From assembly GCA_049317725.1 (NCBI GenBank), contig JBMOHS010000072.1:1-18911 (forward strand): a stretch of DNA of 18,911 nucleotides, given 5' to 3'. The notes beneath the pieces were generated by a model that had not been told where the DNA came from, ran no database searches, and saw only the letters and a program-made list of their open reading frames with translations. The position numbers and the translations under genes are program-made. The stretch comes from CAIOZW01 sp049317725 (GTDB taxonomy: Bacteria > Acidobacteriota > Blastocatellia > RBC074). Shown here piece after piece: positions 15,070-18,911 of the stretch; the first letter of the stretch is position 1; each line of letters opens with the position of its first letter.

Positions 15070-18000
15070 TTAGTCAACTTTCAGTAGTTCTGAAATGTAG
15101 CTATCGTTGTCCTCATCCTGGAAGAGCACGTGACGTCGCTTCATATCTTCCTTGGTCATATTCCAGAGAAGCTGCATCGTAGCTGACGACGTGTTGGACA
15201 CGATGTAGGATTTGAGCTCCACGGACGGGTCACCAAGCCGCTGCTCGATCTCCTTGATGGTCTGGTGGAACTGGATCTTCGGGTCCGTCACACCCAGATT
15301 TCGGATTCCTTTGGGGTCGACGAAGATCACCCGCTGCCGGGAGCCATCGATTAGCCAGAGAATAAAGTCCGGATGAAAGTTACCAGCCTCGAAAAACCCG
15401 ACGCCACGCCCCTTGCTTAAGTTGCGGAGGAGGTAGAGTTCTCGGGTTTGGAACCAAGTCGCATTCTGGTCGTGAAACGCCCGGAGGTCTTCCACAAACG
15501 CCCTCTCCCCCTTGTTGAGAGGCACCGGACTGATCTCCACGATGCTCGAGTCCAAGTAAAGCAGCGGCTGGTAGAGGTGCCTTCCGAACCACACGGCCTT
15601 CATTCCCTGGAACTCCCAAGGCTTCATGTCTCCCTTGCCGATCGACGACTTGAGTTCTTCAAGCTTGGCAACGATGTCGTCTCGCGACTGGTCTATGAGG
15701 ATTCGGTAGTATCCTTGATCATCCGAATCCCGTGCGCATAAGAAGTTGGGATCGTCCCCTTCGAGCTCTCGGTACTCGAGGTGAGGCATTTCCCACTCCC
15801 GCTTCCTGAAGGTGTAGTAGCGCTCGGTGTACTTCTTGAGGAGTGCAACCGCGATCTCTTCCCAAAGGCGCACCTTACGCCCGAAGGAATCGGTCTCAAA
15901 CGAGGCGATCGCGAGCTCTGTTTCCGGGATCTGCAGTCGGTACCAAGTCTGGTCCAACAGCAACGCCTCGATGCCAGTTCGAGTCAGGTTGAGATTGTAC
16001 CAGCCTCGTTCTGCCTTGTAGCGCTCCAGCTCGAAGTAGACCCGATCGAGGTCGAGAAACGCCACCTGCCGTGCGGTCAGGTGCGTCTCATATGGCGCTG
16101 CGTTGGCATCCCCACCAACGAGACCTCCCGACTTCATCGCCTGGATCTTTGGGTACCAGTTGAGCACGAGGCGGTTCCCATGAAGATGTCTCGCCTCGTT
16201 CGGGTCCTTGAGGTTTGGGGGAGCAATGGTCGGGACGGGCGCGAGCTTCCGGAAGGCGTCGCCGAACTCGGTGCTCACCCCGTTGATCGTCTTCTTCAGC
16301 CGGATAGTCTTCAGCTTCTGCGTCCCCAGGTTCTTGATGACAGGCAGCAAGAACTCGACGCGATCGTCGTTGGTCGGCAGTCCTTCCTCTTCGAGAAAGT
16401 CGCGGAACTGTGCCATATAGTCCGCGTGAATGCCGAAGATACCCAGCGTTTCCAGGACGGCAATGTGCTTCGGCCGTTCAACTCCGTCGGGAAGTGCCGT
16501 CCGTCCGCTGCGCTTAAGGCTCAGGTTGTAGCCCTTCAAGCGGACACCACGACCAAATAGCTGGATGATCTGCGCACCCTCGCCCTTGCCCACGTTCATC
16601 AAGCCCATCGTCGATACACGCCAGCTGCTCCACCCCTCGGTGAACTTCTTCGACCCGATTAGAAGATTCACGGTGGAGTGCGGCTTGTTGATGTCGTGGA
16701 ATAAGGATCCAGAGAATTCACGCTCACCGGTCTCAAGTTCGTTTTTCCGGCACAACTCCACCAGCTTTGTATCGTCACCCACGTTGATGACACCGAAGGC
16801 TTCATTCTCCGCGCCAAGCCGCAACGCAACTTCGCCAGTTGCACCTTTCAGATTCTCCACGTAGAGCTGGCCGCCCGCCGGGGCGTTGAAGAGCGTTGAC
16901 AGCGTCTCCTCGAAAACTTGGGTGGGGGTCAGGCCAGATGCAATCAGATACTTGAACCGCTCGGCAAAGAGATTGCGCCCGCTGGAGGTCACCAATCCTT
17001 CATTGAGCACTTTCTGAATCCGCGCAATGCTGCCTGCACGGTCTGCCACATAGCGGGCGAAGAACTGCAGGATCTCGACGATATCCGACCCATCCCGCGT
17101 CGCCAGCGTCGCCGTCACACTTCCGCCAACGAATACCCAGAGCGGCTTTTCAAGGTTGAATCCTCGGAACTGCAGGCCCTGCTCCCGGTAAAGCCGCTGT
17201 TGTTGGTAGAAGGAGAGCAGTCCGGCCACCAGGTACAGCTCGAGGTGGTCGCGCTGGGTCGCCTGATCCAGGTTCAGAATCTGGTAGTCTTTGCCAAAGC
17301 CGTCGCCATAGAAATAGCGGTATGAGTAGTCAAAGAGTGTGCTCTTGGCATACTGTTCGGTCAGCTTAGCCTTTCCCTTGACCGCCTGCCCAAACGTTGC
17401 CGAATACTCAAAGGAGAAGCCTTTCTCGCAGAGGGCGTTGCGGTAGCGCATCCAAGCGCCATCCTCGCCTCCACTTGCACCACGGTGCCCTTCGTCGACC
17501 AGCACAAGGTTGTTGCCCTCGAAGGCGTCGATGGCAACCGTCTTGTCGCCCATTTCGTCGCGCAGACGTGTGACCTCCAGGATCTCGACCGCACGCCCTG
17601 CGAACAGACTTCCTCGGTCCTTGTTGAACATCTCTGCGTAAATACCCGCCGTGCGGAACTCCCGCAGATGCTGCTGCGACAATCCCTCGTTCGGGGTGAG
17701 CAGCACTACCCGGTTCAGTTCGCGGCTGCGCCCGTGCGTCTCGAGCGCGTATTGATACTGGAGAATGTTCGCGTGCATGAGCAGCGTCTTACCCGCGCCA
17801 GTGGCCATCCAGAACGCGAGCTTATTGAGCTGCGGCCACGGATCAGTTGTCTCATCCAGCGGCGCGATCAGGTCGGACTCTGGCTTGCCATCGTTGTAAG
17901 CCACAATCTGGCTGTTGAGCGCCCTAAGCAGCTCCAGCGGGTCCCGGAAGTATCGGTCGAGGTAGATCTCGGTGAACAACAGCGCGAGGTACTGGAAGTA

Positions 18001-18366
18001 CTTCCAGACGATCGGCTCCTCGCCGTGGGTGAGGCGTCGCTCGTTGAGGCGCAGTGTGTGTTTGACGATGTTCTGGTCGTATTCGAGCAGCAGCTCAGTC
18101 GGCAGCTGGGTCAGGTTGAACAACTGCGCGGTGAGCGCATGATGGAACCAATGAACATTGTTTTCGTCGAGACCTTCGAGGGCCTCGCTGCGAAGGGGCT
18201 CAGCGAGGTCCTTGAAGGACTTCACGTTGAACAGTGAGAGCAGCCACTGGTTGAGAACCAGCTTGTACGCAAACGGCACCTGTGTCTGCGTTGTCGGACG
18301 GGGACGTGCTGCCGTTGGTGCGTTCGGGGTGGATGTGGTGTCCTTCTTGGGGCGTCCGCGCGGCAT
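15070..18366 (-). CDS. DEAD/DEAH helicase-nuclease, type III-like restriction (Res) subunit
   Basis: A 1098-residue restriction protein. A basic N-terminal region (~1-30) and a helical region precede a superfamily 2 helicase core. Walker A is ATGAGKT (Lys193), motif II is DEGH (291-294), motif III is SAT, and motif VI is QLFGRGVRLKG. The C-terminus carries a PD-(D/E)xK nuclease: HPDFILWL with Asp1000, then VIFVDPKG with Asp1017 and Lys1019. ATP hydrolysis for translocation and DNA cleavage are expected. The ATG at 18366 shares its A with the upstream methyltransferase stop (TAATG) and has GGAGGGG just upstream, so the pair is translationally coupled; an earlier frame start at 18429 lies inside the methyltransferase. 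No sign of frameshift or loss of key residues. Confidence 0.92.
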   Translation of the reverse strand: MPRGRPKKDTTSTPNAPTAARPRPTTQTQVPFAYKLVLNQWLLSLFNVKSFKDLAEPLRSEALEGLDENNVHWFHHALTAQLFNLTQLPTELLLEYDQNIVKHTLRLNERRLTHGEEPIVWKYFQYLALLFTEIYLDRYFRDPLELLRALNSQIVAYNDGKPESDLIAPLDETTDPWPQLNKLAFWMATGAGKTLLMHANILQYQYALETHGRSRELNRVVLLTPNEGLSQQHLREFRTAGIYAEMFNKDRGSLFAGRAVEILEVTRLRDEMGDKTVAIDAFEGNNLVLVDEGHRGASGGEDGAWMRYRNALCEKGFSFEYSATFGQAVKGKAKLTEQYAKSTLFDYSYRYFYGDGFGKDYQILNLDQATQRDHLELYLVAGLLSFYQQQRLYREQGLQFRGFNLEKPLWVFVGGSVTATLATRDGSDIVEILQFFARYVADRAGSIARIQKVLNEGLVTSSGRNLFAERFKYLIASGLTPTQVFEETLSTLFNAPAGGQLYVENLKGATGEVALRLGAENEAFGVINVGDDTKLVELCRKNELETGEREFSGSLFHDINKPHSTVNLLIGSKKFTEGWSSWRVSTMGLMNVGKGEGAQIIQLFGRGVRLKGYNLSLKRSGRTALPDGVERPKHIAVLETLGIFGIHADYMAQFRDFLEEEGLPTNDDRVEFLLPVIKNLGTQKLKTIRLKKTINGVSTEFGDAFRKLAPVPTIAPPNLKDPNEARHLHGNRLVLNWYPKIQAMKSGGLVGGDANAAPYETHLTARQVAFLDLDRVYFELERYKAERGWYNLNLTRTGIEALLLDQTWYRLQIPETELAIASFETDSFGRKVRLWEEIAVALLKKYTERYYTFRKREWEMPHLEYRELEGDDPNFLCARDSDDQGYYRILIDQSRDDIVAKLEELKSSIGKGDMKPWEFQGMKAVWFGRHLYQPLLYLDSSIVEISPVPLNKGERAFVEDLRAFHDQNATWFQTRELYLLRNLSKGRGVGFFEAGNFHPDFILWLIDGSRQRVIFVDPKGIRNLGVTDPKIQFHQTIKEIEQRLGDPSVELKSYIVSNTSSATMQLLWNMTKEDMKRRHVLFQDEDNDSYISELLKVD

Positions 18367-18911
18367 TACATCCCCTCCGTGTCGAACATCAGCCGGTGAA
18401 AGTCCTCCTCGATGAGGCGCACCTTCCACCGATCGTCAGGTGTCTTGAGATTCTCCAGGTTGTTGCCGCCGTTGACCCAGATGACGTCGAACTCGCTGTC
18501 CTTCGACGAATAGCCCTGCTTGGCGAACCACTCGTCGAGGATGAGGTTGTCCTGCTCGGGGTCGGTCGTGAGCTTGCGCCAGATCACCAGGGCCTTGCGG
18601 CCGTCAGGCGTAGTCCCCGTCACGGTACGGAACCAGTAGGGACCGTCGGCATCCTGCCTGAGACGTCCCTTCACGCGAAGGCGCTTCTCGCTGTCGCGCT
18701 CACACTCGGCCGCGAAGGTCTGTGGCGCTGCGATATGCTTGACCGTGAGGCCGACGAGCCAGTTAAAGGTTTCGAGTAGGTCGACATTCACCTCGCGGCT
18801 TTCGTCCGAGCCAGGGCGCTTGACCTTGAGCTTGTACGCTGTTGGGTCGCGGAAGGCCTGCACGTTGAGCAGTGACTGGCTGCCACGCGTCTCGACATTG
18901 AGCATGTAGCG
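18366..18911 (-). CDS. Site-specific DNA methyltransferase (Mod-type), C-terminal part only
   Basis: The 181 residues present are the C-terminal end of a gene that continues past the window edge; the frame is open through its last base (RYMLNVETRGSQSLLN). This resembles the YMLDLE-x-GS-x-SLLN segment of type III Mod methyltransferases. It is followed by the VDLLETFNWLVGL segment, which is conserved in that family. The AdoMet-binding and DPPY motifs lie outside. Its TAA overlaps the start of the helicase-nuclease gene, giving a Mod-Res operon that methylates and restricts DNA. Recognition sequence cannot be inferred. Confidence 0.85.
   Translation of the reverse strand, partial: RYMLNVETRGSQSLLNVQAFRDPTAYKLKVKRPGSDESREVNVDLLETFNWLVGLTVKHIAAPQTFAAECERDSEKRLRVKGRLRQDADGPYWFRTVTGTTPDGRKALVIWRKLTTDPEQDNLILDEWFAKQGYSSKDSEFDVIWVNGGNNLENLKTPDDRWKVRLIEEDFHRLMFDTEGM

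Overview
The window looks like a chromosomal segment of a Gram-negative bacterium, most likely an environmental proteobacterium. This rests on the family mix (DUF3293, DUF3050, a Ser/Thr kinase fused to an FGE/SUMF1-type domain, a CHAT-domain protein, Ktr/Trk potassium transport, type III-like restriction-modification). No marker gene fixes the taxon. By eye, positions 1-11,400 are GC-rich. The ATPase gene at 11.8-13.3 kb is nearer 50% GC, 13.8-15.07 kb is clearly AT-rich, and the restriction genes return to higher GC. That pattern suggests an acquired accessory block on the right. All coding regions except the DUF3293 gene are on the minus strand.

Right to left in transcription order, the window opens with the C-terminal part of a DNA methyltransferase. 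Its stop overlaps the start of a helicase-nuclease (Res-type) gene, giving a translationally coupled type III-like restriction-modification pair. Next come a small membrane/coiled-coil protein gene and an AT-rich interval. The interval holds a roughly 275-bp element with inverted-repeat ends and a decayed transposase start. Then comes an AlbA/Schlafen-type ATP-binding protein with a truncated coding remnant overlapping its start.

The centre is dominated by one 1787-residue protein. It combines two alpha/beta-hydrolase domains, a CHAT (caspase-like) protease domain and a helical TPR-like C-terminus. Downstream lie a TrkH/KtrB potassium channel subunit and its KtrA/TrkA regulator. On the plus strand, a DUF3293 gene runs convergent to ktrA.

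The left end holds a two-gene operon: a Ser/Thr kinase-FGE fusion followed by a DUF3050 (heme-oxygenase-like fold) protein. It is followed by the 5' part of a tRNA-Ser(GCU) cut by the window edge. The last codons of the kinase-FGE protein have the pattern expected of a diversity-generating retroelement (DGR) variable region, but no reverse transcriptase or template repeat is visible here.

The two most interesting items are the CHAT/dual-hydrolase protein, which resembles a self-contained protease-lipase effector, and the possibly DGR-diversified kinase-FGE protein. With the restriction system and the Schlafen-like ATPase they make the region look defence- or conflict-related. That grouping is inference from neighbourhood.
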